From assembly GCF_002272925.1 (NCBI RefSeq), contig NZ_MLAR01000012.1, positions 1 to 47,337 on the forward strand: 47,337 nt of DNA, read 5' to 3'. The position numbers and the translations under genes were made by a program. Source of the stretch: Helicobacter sp. 13S00401-1 (GTDB lineage: Bacteria; Campylobacterota; Campylobacteria; Campylobacterales; Helicobacteraceae). The notes below the pieces were generated by a model that did not search any database, had not been told where the DNA came from, and worked only from the letters and a program-made list of their open reading frames with translations. This document shows positions 16,532 through 25,214 of the stretch, one piece after another (position 1 is the stretch's first letter; every line of letters begins with the position of its first letter).

Positions 16532-17656
16532 CTACTTAGTTTCTAAGTGCTTGCCTAGTGCTTGAAGACTTAAGCTTAAAAGCTCTACTAACTTTTTAGT
16601 ATTACTATGGGCTATGCTTGAGATGTGCATGATAAAAAGTGGCTCTTTGCTAGGAGTAAAAACACCTTCATCTTTATAGTCTTTTAAAGCTTGAGATATA
16701 AAGATAGAATCTGCATCTAAGTTAAATCCAACCTCTTTTATCTCACTACTTTTAGCCTCTATATCTAGTACATCACTTTTACTAAAAACTATAGCATAAG
16801 GCTTAGCATCAAACTTATCTGAGTAGTTATGAAGCTCTTTTCTTAAAACGTCAAGTTGCTCTTTTAGTCCCATCTCACGGGTTGGATCTAGCAAGAAAAG
16901 TAGCATCCTAGTGCGTTCTATATGTTTTATAAAGTTTATCCCTAGTCCCTTACCACTACTAGCCCCTTCTAAAAGCCCTGGGATATCTGCTAGCACAAAG
17001 CTTTTATAATCACTTGCATCAACTACACCTAAGTTAGGCTCTAAGGTTGAAAACTCATAGTTTGCAATCTTAGGAGTAGTGTTAGCTAAGGTTGCTATAA
17101 GAGAAGATTTACCTGCATTAGGAAAGCCAACAAGGGCTATATCAGCTATAAGTTTTAACTCTAATCTCACACTTAAAAATGCACCAGGTAGTCCACTTTG
17201 AGCATAAGTTGGGCGTTGGTTGATGGAATTTTTAAAGTGGGTGTTACCAAGACCTCCCTTACCTCCTTTTGCTATTAAGACTTTTTGGCCATTATCCACA
17301 AGATCAAAAAGTACTTCTTCTCCCACGTCTTCTAAGTAGTCCTTACACTCCTTGCTAGCACTTAAGAGTATGACTTGAGTGCCAGGTGGTACTTTTAAAA
17401 CTAAGTCTTCTCCAGATTTACCATGGGCCTTTCTTGAAGTACCTGGTACTCCATTTTTAGCAGAGTACTTTCTTACACCTCTAAAAGCTGCTAATGTATG
17501 AGTGTTGTTATCTACTTCAAGATAGATGCTTCCTCCACGTCCGCCATCACCTCCATCTGGTCCTCCTTGAAGTACAAACTTCTCTCGCCTAAAGCTAACT
17601 GCTCCAGCACCTCCATGTCCAGCTCTTAGCGTAATATCTATACTGTCTACAAACAT
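16532..17656 (-). CDS. obgE: GTPase Obg (CgtA), ribosome assembly
   Basis: Obg is an essential GTPase tied to 50S maturation and stress signalling. The 374-residue protein has the glycine-rich Obg fold at 1-158 (RAGHGGAGAVSFRREKF, GGPDGGDGGRGG, GGKGGLGNTHF). A G domain follows, with P-loop GFPNAGKSSL, switch II DIPGLLEGAS and the specificity motif FSKSD. The C-terminal tail is short. The start ATG is preceded by AAGGGGAA. It diverges from ribBA, and the 84-bp gap contains a 13-bp-arm inverted repeat. In many bacteria obg follows rplU-rpmA; here it stands alone. Confidence 0.96.
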   Translation of the reverse strand: MFVDSIDITLRAGHGGAGAVSFRREKFVLQGGPDGGDGGRGGSIYLEVDNNTHTLAAFRGVRKYSAKNGVPGTSRKAHGKSGEDLVLKVPPGTQVILLSASKECKDYLEDVGEEVLFDLVDNGQKVLIAKGGKGGLGNTHFKNSINQRPTYAQSGLPGAFLSVRLELKLIADIALVGFPNAGKSSLIATLANTTPKIANYEFSTLEPNLGVVDASDYKSFVLADIPGLLEGASSGKGLGINFIKHIERTRMLLFLLDPTREMGLKEQLDVLRKELHNYSDKFDAKPYAIVFSKSDVLDIEAKSSEIKEVGFNLDADSIFISQALKDYKDEGVFTPSKEPLFIMHISSIAHSNTKKLVELLSLSLQALGKHLETK

Positions 17657-17677
17657 AGTTCCCCTTAATAATTTGTA

Positions 17678-17716
17678 TAGATTCTAACAAGTATTAAATA
17701 TAATTGTTAGAATCTA
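17678..17716. promoter_or_regulatory. Inverted repeat in the obgE/ribBA divergent promoter region
   Basis: Perfect 13-bp arms TAGATTCTAACAA (17678-17690) and TTGTTAGAATCTA (17704-17716) flank a 13-base AT-rich spacer. The position between two divergent start codons suits an operator shared by both genes. Each arm includes the AGATTCT heptamer that is over-represented across the window. Confidence 0.5.
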
Positions 17717-17740
17717 GTTTTAAAATCCAAAAGGAAACAA

Positions 17741-18763
17741 ATGTATTTACAAAGAGTAAAAGAAGCAATAAAAGCCATAAGAAATGGCGAGATGATAATT
17801 ATTATGGATGATGAAGATAGAGAGAATGAAGGAGACTTAGTTTATGCTGGGATCTTTACAAGTCCTGAAAAGATAAACTTTATGACTAAGTATGCTAGAG
17901 GACTAGTTTGTGTAAGTATCACTGAAGATATAGCTAAAAAACTAGATCTTAGCCCTATGGTTAAGCATAATGACTCAAATCATGAAACAGCCTTTACTGT
18001 CTCTATAGATTCTAAAACTGCTAAGACTGGAATCTCAGCCTTTGAAAGAAGTGAAACTATAAGATTAATGTGTGAAGAGACTACAGAGCCAAGCGATTTT
18101 GTAAGACCTGGTCATATATTTCCACTGATTGCAAAAAAAGGTGGTGTTTTAATACGAACCGGTCACACTGAAGCAAGCATAGATATATGCAAACTTGCAG
18201 GCCTTAAACCAGTAAGCGTTATATGTGAGATCATGAAAGATGATGGTAGTATGCCTGGACATGGGGATAAATTTTTAAGCGACTTTGCAAAAGAGTTTAA
18301 TCTTAAGATCTTATATGTTAGCGACTTAGTGCATTTTAGGTTAGAACATGAGTGCTTGCTTACTGAGATAAGTAATACTGAAGATAACTTTTTAGGCAAG
18401 GCTTGTAAAAAGTATGAGTTTAAAGACCACTTAAATAATATCCATACTGCTTATGAGTTTACTCCAAAAAACTCTATACCACTAGTTAAAATCCATAGAA
18501 TCACTCCGGATTTAGAGCTTTTCCAAGATGAAACTAGATATAAAGAGATGATAAAAAGTGTTGATATCTTGCAAGAAAAAGGTGGCTTTTTAATCTTTAT
18601 AAACGCCTATAGTCCAAATGACGTTGATAAGCGTTTTGGCACAGGAGCGCAGATATTACGCCTTTTAGATATTAAAGAGTTTGATTTATTAAGTAATAAA
18701 GAGCAAAGTTTTAACTCACTTCATGGCTTTAACCTAAACTTGCGTAAAAGAGTAGAAATATAA
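17741..18763 (+). CDS. ribBA: 3,4-dihydroxy-2-butanone-4-phosphate synthase with degenerate GTP cyclohydrolase II domain
   Basis: The N-terminal 200 residues form RibB, which makes the four-carbon unit of riboflavin from ribulose-5-phosphate. The acidic loop DDEDRENEGD, the substrate stretch RPGHIFPL and HTEASIDICKLAG are all present. The remaining 140 residues occupy the place of a GTP cyclohydrolase II domain, but where an active enzyme has VRVHSECLTGD this one reads VKIHRITPDLE, and the zinc cysteines are absent. A separate RibA is therefore expected elsewhere. This RibB plus inactive RibA-like arrangement is familiar in Helicobacter. AAAAGGAAACAA precedes the ATG. Confidence 0.94.
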   Translation: MYLQRVKEAIKAIRNGEMIIIMDDEDRENEGDLVYAGIFTSPEKINFMTKYARGLVCVSITEDIAKKLDLSPMVKHNDSNHETAFTVSIDSKTAKTGISAFERSETIRLMCEETTEPSDFVRPGHIFPLIAKKGGVLIRTGHTEASIDICKLAGLKPVSVICEIMKDDGSMPGHGDKFLSDFAKEFNLKILYVSDLVHFRLEHECLLTEISNTEDNFLGKACKKYEFKDHLNNIHTAYEFTPKNSIPLVKIHRITPDLELFQDETRYKEMIKSVDILQEKGGFLIFINAYSPNDVDKRFGTGAQILRLLDIKEFDLLSNKEQSFNSLHGFNLNLRKRVEI

Positions 18764-18774
18764 GCTAACTGCAT

Positions 18775-18804
18775 AGTTTTATAGAATCTAGATTCCATAA
18801 AACT
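18775..18804. terminator. Bidirectional hairpin between convergent ribBA and lptB
   Basis: Two 15-base arms (18775-18789 and 18790-18804) are complementary at 14 of 15 positions, beginning AGTTTTAT and ending ATAAAACT. The T and A runs at the ends give a T-rich 3' side in both directions. It fills the 42-bp gap between the two convergent stop codons. Confidence 0.65.
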
Positions 18805-18805
18805 A

Positions 18806-19528
18806 CTAGGCCTTGAAGTGCTCCCCTAGATAGTACTTTCTAACTAGAGGATTTTCATAGATATCACTTGCATTACCACTAGCTAAAAGTGAACCGCTTT
18901 TTATAACATAAGCCCTATTACAAACACTTAAAGTTTCCCTTACATTGTGATCAGTTATAAGCACTCCTATATTCATAGCAGCTAAGGTTTCAACTATCTT
19001 TTGGATATCAAGTACAGCTATAGGGTCAACTCCAGCAAAGGGCTCATCTAAGAGTATAAACTTTGGGCTTTTTATTAAAGCGCGTGCTATCTCTACACGA
19101 CGCCTTTCTCCCCCACTTAAACTTATACCCTTACGACTTCTTATAGGCTCTATATTAAAAGCCTCTAACATCTTATCTATCCTGTTAGTTATCTCTTTTT
19201 TGTTGTTGTAGGCATTTTGTGCAGCTATCATCAAGTTATCTTCAACGCTTAAGTCTTTAAAGATACTAGATTCTTGAGGCAAATAGCCTATGCCTAGATT
19301 ACTCCTAGCGTGCAAGGGAAGTTTAGAAATATTTTTATCATCTAACCATACCTCGCCCCCAGTTGGTTTTAAAAGCCCACATATCATATAAAAAGTAGTA
19401 GTTTTTCCAGCGCCATTAGGTCCTAGTAGACCCACTACTTCGTTGTTATGCACTTCTAGTGAGATATCTTCTACTATACGCGTACTTTTAATGTGTTTGC
19501 TTAGATTTTTTGCCCTTAATACGCTCAT
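18806..19528 (-). CDS. lptB: LPS export ABC transporter ATP-binding protein LptB
   Basis: LptB powers extraction of LPS from the inner membrane toward the Lpt bridge. The 240-residue ATPase has Walker [10 protein letters not shown] near residue 37, Q-loop LPQESSIF, signature [15 protein letters not shown], Walker [14 protein letters not shown] and the switch histidine [10 protein letters not shown]. The [11 protein letters not shown] form with FAGVDPIAV is characteristic of LptB. The start overlaps the tsaE stop by 4 bases. The order dnaX, tsaE, lptB is also the H. pylori order, where rpoN follows; here lptB is instead followed by convergent ribBA. Confidence 0.95.
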   Translation of the reverse strand: MSVLRAKNLSKHIKSTRIVEDISLEVHNNEVVGLLGPNGAGKTTTFYMICGLLKPTGGEVWLDDKNISKLPLHARSNLGIGYLPQESSIFKDLSVEDNLMIAAQNAYNNKKEITNRIDKMLEAFNIEPIRSRKGISLSGGERRRVEIARALIKSPKFILLDEPFAGVDPIAVLDIQKIVETLAAMNIGVLITDHNVRETLSVCNRAYVIKSGSLLASGNASDIYENPLVRKYYLGEHFKA

Positions 19529-19950
19529 GCTTCCTCAATAATATAAACTCTAGAATCTTTTTCCTTCTCTACTATCTTAATCTTAGCAAACTTAAAGCCC
19601 ATATCTGTTAAGTGAGACTCTATAGCCTCACCCCACTCCAAAAAGTGAAAGCCTTCATTTTGCAAGCACTCAAAGATTTCTAGAAAATGCATAGGAGAAT
19701 CTTTAAAGTAAAGATCATAGTGATAAATCTTACTAGTTTGGTTATCTTTTGTTATCTCATACTCATTTATAAAACTAAAACTTGGGCTAGACGTCCTAGC
19801 ACTAAAGCCTTTAGCAAAGGCTTGTACAAGAGTACTTTTGCCACTACCTACATCTCCAACTAGTAAAAAGATCTTAGATTCTAAAGTAAGCATAACTGCG
19901 CATAATGCCTCTAACCCATCTTCTTTTAAACAAAACTTTTTAATACCCAT
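19525..19950 (-). CDS. tsaE: tRNA threonylcarbamoyladenosine biosynthesis ATPase TsaE
   Basis: TsaE is the small P-loop ATPase that cycles the TsaB-TsaD complex making t6A37 on ANN-decoding tRNAs. The Walker A motif is [18 protein letters not shown], followed by [14 protein letters not shown] and HYDLYF, then FLEWGEAI, all typical of the family. The open frame reaches a TTG at 19989. I choose the ATG at 19950 because GAGGTAAAG precedes it and the 141-residue length fits. It overlaps lptB by 4 bases. Confidence 0.92.
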   Translation of the reverse strand: MGIKKFCLKEDGLEALCAVMLTLESKIFLLVGDVGSGKSTLVQAFAKGFSARTSSPSFSFINEYEITKDNQTSKIYHYDLYFKDSPMHFLEIFECLQNEGFHFLEWGEAIESHLTDMGFKFAKIKIVEKEKDSRVYIIEEA

Positions 19951-19976
19951 CTTTACCTCTTTTAGCCTTTTATCCT

Positions 19977-20267
19977 TTAAGACTCCCAAGGAGGTCTGTT
20001 ATCTAGCACTTCTTTTGTTGCTTTTATATCACTAGGGCTAGATTTTGTAGATTCTAAAGGTAGAGAATCTACTTTTAGCTCTGTTTGGTTTGCTAGTTTA
20101 TCTAATGATAAAACCTTCATCTTTGACACACCAAAGTTACTTTTAAGATAGGCTAAAAGCTCTTTATTTTCAAGCTTAAAGTTATCTACTTCTTCTTTGA
20201 TATCTAAAGGCTTTGTTTCTTGTGCTTCTTCTTCTTCTATGGTTTCACTTGCCTTAGATTCTTTCAT
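19977..20267 (-). CDS. Acidic hypothetical protein, possibly the end of a frameshifted DnaX
   Basis: I do not recognise this 96-residue product. It is rich in Glu, Lys and Ser and contains ELLAYLKSNFGVSKMKVLSL, which resembles the tail of some epsilonproteobacterial DnaX proteins. The first ATG is 20267, but the frame has no stop back to 20438, inside the dnaX 3' end, and no ATG, GTG or TTG start exists in that upstream part. It may be translated by +1 frameshifting from dnaX, be a separate small gene, or reflect a sequencing or slippage error. Its stop is 27 bases before the chosen tsaE start. Confidence 0.5.
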   Translation of the reverse strand: MKESKASETIEEEEAQETKPLDIKEEVDNFKLENKELLAYLKSNFGVSKMKVLSLDKLANQTELKVDSLPLESTKSSPSDIKATKEVLDNRPPWES

Positions 20268-20391
20268 ATCAAGATGGGCTTGTGCACCATAAGAACCAAG
20301 CTCTAAGGCTGCTAGAGTAGAAAGATCTGCTAGCTCTAAGTTAGTCTCACTTACACTTTCTTCTTCAAGCTCACCTTGCCTTAAAGTATCA

Positions 20392-22119
20392 CTATCTAAG
20401 GTTGCTTTGGGGTAAGTCCTTGTCTGTATGAGTAGGTGCTACATCATGGGCAGTATCTTTTTTAGATACTTCTTCTTTTGGCAAGACCTTATTAACCTTT
20501 AGTTTTAGTAGCCCTTCAAAGACCTCATCTAAAAGTAGTTTAACACCAGCATAACGCGCCCTTATAATGCTAGCTAGCTCATCTGGTGCAAAGTTATCTA
20601 ACTCTAAGATTCCTTCTTCAAAGCTTTTATACTCTATAAAGTTTTCAAAGATCTCTCCTAACTCAGCATCTCTAAAATTAAGCCTTTCTAGAAATAGCTC
20701 ATATCTTTCATCTTTTGGAATCTTTTGTTTTTTTAAAGGCTCTTTTATCTCTTCTTTTAAGACTTCTTTTTGAGTTACTTCTTCTTTAAGCGGCACTTCC
20801 TTAGGCATACTAGCTTTTATCTCTTGGCTAGCTTGAGTGATGTTATCTAGCTTTGTATCATCTACTTTTAAACTTGTTGTTTCTTTTGAGATGCTTGCTT
20901 CTACTTTAGCTATGGCAGTTTTTATATCTAAAACCTTACTAGCCTCACACATCCTAAGCACACATAAAAGTAAGCAAAAGTCACTATCGCTATCGTTTTG
21001 CAAATCATATCTTGCGTCATTTATGATGCGTAAGTATCTAGTAGCTAGCTCTAAAGGAAGCTCTAGATTAGTAACCTTAGTTTTTATAAAAAAAGCTAGT
21101 TCATCTATAACCATCTGAGCTTCATACTCTCTAACGCTTAGTACAAACTCCCTAGCCTTTTGCATATCCCCACTACTAAGGATTAAAAAAAGTGAGTCAA
21201 ATACACTAGGATTAAGCGCACCTATCATAGTAGAAACTGCTTCTACGGTTAGATTTTGCTTGCTGTAGATTATGGCTTGTTCTAGCATAGTTAATACGTC
21301 TCTAACTGATCCGCTTTGAGACTTTAAGATAAGATTTAAGGCTTCTTCAGAGTAACTAACTTTTTCTTTTTCTAAGATATTTTTTAAGTGGGCTAAAAGC
21401 TTGATATTTGAAATCTTTTTAAATCTATAGTGCTGGGTTCTACTTAAGATAGTAGCTGGCATCTTTAAAGGATCAGTAGTAGCAAGGATAAATTTTACAT
21501 AGCTTGGAGGTTCTTCTAAAGTTTTTAAAAGAGCATTAAATGCCTCTTTAGTAAGCATATGCACTTCATCGATTATAAAGATCTTAAAGCGCCCTAAAGC
21601 AGGTCTATACTTAGTTTGTTCTATCAAGTCTCTTATATCATCTATCTTTCTATTACTAGCACCATCCATTTCTATGATATCTGGGTGGTTGCCCTTTAAA
21701 GCTAGTAGGCAGTTATCACAAATACCACAGGGGTTAGAAGATATACCTTTTTCACACTCTAAACTTCTTGCCATGATGCGTGCACTTGAAGTCTTACCGC
21801 TTCCTCTAAGGCCGCTAAAAAGATAGGCATTTGATACCTTATTAGAATCTAAACTAGCGCTTAAAGTAAGGCTTACACTTTCTTGTCCTATAAGCTCGCT
21901 AAAAAGCACTGGGCGATATTTTAAAGCTAGATTAGTGCTTAGGTTAGATAAAGAATCTTTATTAGTAGTATCTTTTAAAGACTTAGATTCTAAAGGAATT
22001 TTAGCTTCTTGTTCTAAAGTTCCCATACCAAATATGCCAGATTCTAAGCCTATAGGCTCTTCTATCAAGTCTAAGTTTTCTATCTCATTAGAATCATAAC
22101 TATTTGAAGTATCTTGCAT
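20392..22119 (-). CDS. dnaX: DNA polymerase III subunit gamma/tau
   Basis: DnaX is the clamp-loader ATPase of the replicative polymerase. The 575-residue protein has a Ser/Asn/Glu-rich leader of about 62 residues before the usual N terminus LALKYRP. It then has Walker A LFSGLRGSGKTSSARI, the four-cysteine zinc module (CEKG...CGICDNC), Walker B IFIIDEVHML and the sensor/arginine-finger segment TTDPLKMPATILSRTQHYRF. The acidic linker and C-terminal domain follow. The leader is unusual, and an internal start is possible because the ribosome site at 22119 is weak. The +1 frame after 20438 stays open for 154 codons, so a longer fused product is conceivable. Confidence 0.93.
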   Translation of the reverse strand: MQDTSNSYDSNEIENLDLIEEPIGLESGIFGMGTLEQEAKIPLESKSLKDTTNKDSLSNLSTNLALKYRPVLFSELIGQESVSLTLSASLDSNKVSNAYLFSGLRGSGKTSSARIMARSLECEKGISSNPCGICDNCLLALKGNHPDIIEMDGASNRKIDDIRDLIEQTKYRPALGRFKIFIIDEVHMLTKEAFNALLKTLEEPPSYVKFILATTDPLKMPATILSRTQHYRFKKISNIKLLAHLKNILEKEKVSYSEEALNLILKSQSGSVRDVLTMLEQAIIYSKQNLTVEAVSTMIGALNPSVFDSLFLILSSGDMQKAREFVLSVREYEAQMVIDELAFFIKTKVTNLELPLELATRYLRIINDARYDLQNDSDSDFCLLLCVLRMCEASKVLDIKTAIAKVEASISKETTSLKVDDTKLDNITQASQEIKASMPKEVPLKEEVTQKEVLKEEIKEPLKKQKIPKDERYELFLERLNFRDAELGEIFENFIEYKSFEEGILELDNFAPDELASIIRARYAGVKLLLDEVFEGLLKLKVNKVLPKEEVSKKDTAHDVAPTHTDKDLPQSNLR

Positions 22120-22171
22120 CTTTGTAAAACCCTTTTTGTTTAATTATAACATTTTGCCCTTATTGGTTTTT

Positions 22172-22846
22172 TTAGTCTTTTAAAACGTAACTAAAACCAG
22201 TTTTTGGCTCTAAAACTATCTTAAAGTTAGCAAGACTTATAGAGCCTGCCCTTAGTCTTTCTTGACTTCCCCCACAGTAAACTCTCCCCAAGCTATCAAA
22301 GTAGAATCTAGAGCTTTCTCTTTCAAAGCAGTTTGCATTACTACTTATCATAATAGTTTGAATGCCTAGAGATTCTTTTAAGCGATAGTTAAAGTGGGCG
22401 TTATTTCTACAAAAGGCTGCAATGTTAGTGTTGTTATACCCACTTAAACACTTAGCACTTAAAGCATCAAGGGCTAATACATCCCCAGCCATAGGCCTCA
22501 TATCATAGTGCGTAGTCCTTACATTTCTTGGAGTGTCTTTATATATAGACATGCTATTTTCAGTATAAATACCACCTAGATGAAACTGAAGCTGCCACAT
22601 ATGGGGTGTAAAGGAGTTAAAAAGTACGTCAGAATTTAAACTAGGTATGTTAGGAGAGATGCTAAGTGTACTAACTGGAGTAAGATTAGAATCTACTAAG
22701 GCCATACCTCTAGCTCTATGCATAGCATAGGCTATGCTTTGAGTAGCAAGGCTAGTATTAAAAGTACTTAGCCTAAAATAAAACAAAACACTAACTGTAA
22801 GCACTGAGAATATAGCTAAGATACTAACTAACTCTAAAAGTCTCAC
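22172..22846 (-). CDS. Type IV pilin-like / pseudopilin protein lacking a leader peptide
   Basis: The 224-residue product starts with RLLELVSILAIFSVLTVSVLFY, the hydrophobic N-terminal helix of type IV pilins and pseudopilins, including the Glu at mature position 5. The GTG start at 22846 (AAGGAG, 9 bases upstream) places Met exactly where the mature pilin would begin. An in-frame TAA lies just upstream, so there is no prepilin leader or Gly cleavage site. The rest is a globular domain with four cysteines (CLSGY, FCRNN, NCFER, VYCGG) and the GspH-like end FYFDSLGRVYCGG. No other pilus genes are nearby. Its role is unknown. Confidence 0.75.
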   Translation of the reverse strand: MRLLELVSILAIFSVLTVSVLFYFRLSTFNTSLATQSIAYAMHRARGMALVDSNLTPVSTLSISPNIPSLNSDVLFNSFTPHMWQLQFHLGGIYTENSMSIYKDTPRNVRTTHYDMRPMAGDVLALDALSAKCLSGYNNTNIAAFCRNNAHFNYRLKESLGIQTIMISSNANCFERESSRFYFDSLGRVYCGGSQERLRAGSISLANFKIVLEPKTGFSYVLKD

Positions 22847-22877
22847 TTTAAAAACTCCTTTTTAAAAACTCTTATTT

Positions 22878-24110
22878 TTAAGGTTGTCTCTTTATAGGCT
22901 TTACCTCATAGATATGTATTATCTCTCCTAAGTATTTTATAACTATAGCATTTTCAAAAGTCTTGTTTTTACGCGGATAAAAAGGCTCTAGCTTATATCT
23001 ATCTCCATTAGAGATACCATAAAACTTTAGCCTTTCTCTTAGTGTATCACTATAAACTTGTATGTGAGTTATGCCCATAGCCTTAAGATCGTGTGCTATT
23101 TCTTTTGCTTCGTAAAAAGAGTAGGCAAAGTTTGGCTCTTTGGTGAAAAGATAAGTTATTTTATTGCCAAGTAAAAGTGCAGTTGATAGAAATGCTACTA
23201 TTAAGATGATAACTAGTCTAAAAGTATAAGCCCTTGCATAAACCTTTAGTCTTAATCTTATATCTGAGAGTATCTTAACTACTAAAAGAGGAAGTCCTAC
23301 TAAAAGTGGTGGGAAAAAAGATTCTATATCTATTTCTTGTCTAGTAGAAAGAAGTAAGATAAAAATGATACCTACAAAAGGGATAAGATTTAAAAGTGTA
23401 GCCTTACTTAAAACGCTATCATAAATCGCGTAGCAATAATAGATAAATAAAAGAGGAGAAAGCAGCATAGCAAAAAGCCCTAAGGTATCTAAAAAGTAAG
23501 CCTCTGGAACTCCTCTTATAGGTGAAAATATGTACATATTGATACCAAAAAAGACTATGGAGAAAACTAATATTTTTATATTTTTAAAAATTAGCCCATA
23601 GAAAAACAAAGATAACAAAAGCACAGCCCCACTAGAATCTAAAAAAGATATAACTATAAAAAGCACATAGCTTATATGTCTAAAATAAAGCTTTAAAAAC
23701 ACTATAAGCAAAGTTATAAGCAAGATGATAGAAGACTTTGAGACTAAGAGGGCTATGATGTTAACACCTGGGATTAACATAAATATAAAAACTACTAAGA
23801 GGGCATCTTCTTTGCGTCTTACAACCTTTAGAGAGATAAGATAAAGCAAGGTTGTATTTATAATATGAAGGATTAAAAAAGGCACTCTTAAAGCAAAGTC
23901 ATTATGTCCAAAGAACTCTATAGAAAGGTTTGCTATATAAGCTGGAAGAGAGTTATCTTTAGCCACAAGCAAGGCTTCTTTATAATAGATACTTATCTCA
24001 TTTATCATCACAAGTAAGATAATCACATGCAAGGTTAAAAGCACTAAAAAGTAAAAATGATTTAATAAATCACATCTAGTCTGCTGCAAGCGTAATTGAA
24101 ATATCTTCAC
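22878..24110 (-). CDS. Multi-pass membrane protein, GT-C (ArnT/PMT-like) glycosyltransferase type
   Basis: This 410-residue protein has about ten hydrophobic helices and an N-terminal loop ending NDFALRVPFLILHIINTTLLYLI. That resembles the conserved loop of GT39/GT83 (PMT/ArnT) enzymes, which transfer sugars from polyprenyl phosphate on the periplasmic face. The acidic DE/ED pair typical of catalysis in the first loop is not clear, so the family call is moderate. The C-terminal 90 residues are soluble. It lies between the pseudopilin gene and hypC, where many genomes have hypD. The substrate cannot be inferred. Confidence 0.6.
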   Translation of the reverse strand: MKIFQLRLQQTRCDLLNHFYFLVLLTLHVIILLVMINEISIYYKEALLVAKDNSLPAYIANLSIEFFGHNDFALRVPFLILHIINTTLLYLISLKVVRRKEDALLVVFIFMLIPGVNIIALLVSKSSIILLITLLIVFLKLYFRHISYVLFIVISFLDSSGAVLLLSLFFYGLIFKNIKILVFSIVFFGINMYIFSPIRGVPEAYFLDTLGLFAMLLSPLLFIYYCYAIYDSVLSKATLLNLIPFVGIIFILLLSTRQEIDIESFFPPLLVGLPLLVVKILSDIRLRLKVYARAYTFRLVIILIVAFLSTALLLGNKITYLFTKEPNFAYSFYEAKEIAHDLKAMGITHIQVYSDTLRERLKFYGISNGDRYKLEPFYPRKNKTFENAIVIKYLGEIIHIYEVKPIKRQP

Positions 24111-24152
24111 TTGAAATCTTTAGCGTTTAAGTGAGTTTTTCTAATGATTGTT

Positions 24153-24395
24153 TCACTCTTCCTCTTCTTCCATAGAGGCAACTATTTGCTTATAAAGCTC
24201 TAAGCTTTCTAATGCATCTTTTTCATCCATCTTAGAGATAACATAGCCTATATGAAGTAAGACATATTCTCCTATATTTACTTCATCTTCCATTAGGTCT
24301 AAACTAGCACTTCTTTGAACTCCCATAGTATCAAGCATAACAGAGTTTGCATCTTTATCTATGGATATGATTTTTGATGGTATGGCTAAACACAT
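24153..24395 (-). CDS. hypC: Hydrogenase maturation factor HypC
   Basis: HypC carries the Fe(CN)2CO group with HypD to the large subunit of NiFe hydrogenase. The 80-residue protein begins MCLAIPSKI; Cys2 is the essential ligand. It continues with the OB-fold pattern of the family (GVQRSASLDLM, VGDYVLLHIGYVISKMDE-like) and an acidic C-terminal tail. It follows hypB by 26 bases and is probably co-transcribed with it. hypD is not next. Confidence 0.95.
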   Translation of the reverse strand: MCLAIPSKIISIDKDANSVMLDTMGVQRSASLDLMEDEVNIGEYVLLHIGYVISKMDEKDALESLELYKQIVASMEEEEE

Positions 24396-24421
24396 GATCT
24401 TTCCTTTAATTAGCTTTAAAG

Positions 24422-25102
24422 TTATTTAAAAATATAGGTTGTTGTATAGTTTTTATCTTTAGATTCTAGAAGAAAGTTTACAAAAGTTTTAAGACTTTCA
24501 TCCTTAGTATTTACTTCAAAAAGAGGCACATTAGCTCTAAGTGAGTTTAAATCTTCCCTAACCCTATCTATACTAAAATCAAAATAAGGCTTTAAATCAC
24601 ACTTTGTTATAACTAAAGCATCAGCACACATAAACATACTTGGATATTTTAGTACCTTATCATCCCCTTCTGGCACACTTAAGCAAACTACATTTATATT
24701 AGCCCCCAAGTCATAGCTTGCTGGACAGACTAGATTCCCTACATTTTCTATAAAGATAAAATCTAGGTCTTTAAAACTAGACTGAGATGCCATAACAGGC
24801 AAGATATCTTCTATCATCCTAGCTTCTAAGTGGCAAGCTTCTCCAGTAGTTATCTGCCTAGCTAACACCCCTTGCTTTTCTAGTCTTAAAGCATCTCTAT
24901 TAGTCTCTAAGTCACCTTCTATCACGCAAAACTTTAAATCTTTGTATTTACTTAGCTTTTCAAGCATAGATGTTTTTCCACTTCCTGGTGAGCTCATAAA
25001 ATTAACTACATATTTATTATTATCTTTATAAAAAGTCCTTAGTCTACTTGCTACCATGTCGTTTTGACTTAGCACTCTTTTGGCAACTTCAATATTTATC
25101 AT
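24422..25102 (-). CDS. hypB: Hydrogenase nickel incorporation GTPase HypB
   Basis: HypB delivers nickel to NiFe hydrogenases and, in Helicobacter, also to urease. The 226-residue protein lacks the His-rich N terminus seen in some species. The P-loop is NFMSSPGSGKTSMLEKL, the metal-binding Cys-His pair is in TGEACHLEARM, and ENVGNLVCPASYDLG and the GTP-specificity TKCDL follow. Length fits H. pylori HypB. It diverges from rplI across a 112-bp gap and heads a hypB-hypC unit. Confidence 0.95.
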   Translation of the reverse strand: MINIEVAKRVLSQNDMVASRLRTFYKDNNKYVVNFMSSPGSGKTSMLEKLSKYKDLKFCVIEGDLETNRDALRLEKQGVLARQITTGEACHLEARMIEDILPVMASQSSFKDLDFIFIENVGNLVCPASYDLGANINVVCLSVPEGDDKVLKYPSMFMCADALVITKCDLKPYFDFSIDRVREDLNSLRANVPLFEVNTKDESLKTFVNFLLESKDKNYTTTYIFK

Positions 25103-25214
25103 TTTTATATCCCTTGCTTTTAGTCAAAATAGTTTTATTTACCACCACTTTTACAGTTGCATTATATTTAAGTTAAAATCATATTACATTTAGTTTACAA
25201 CAAAGGATGATTAT

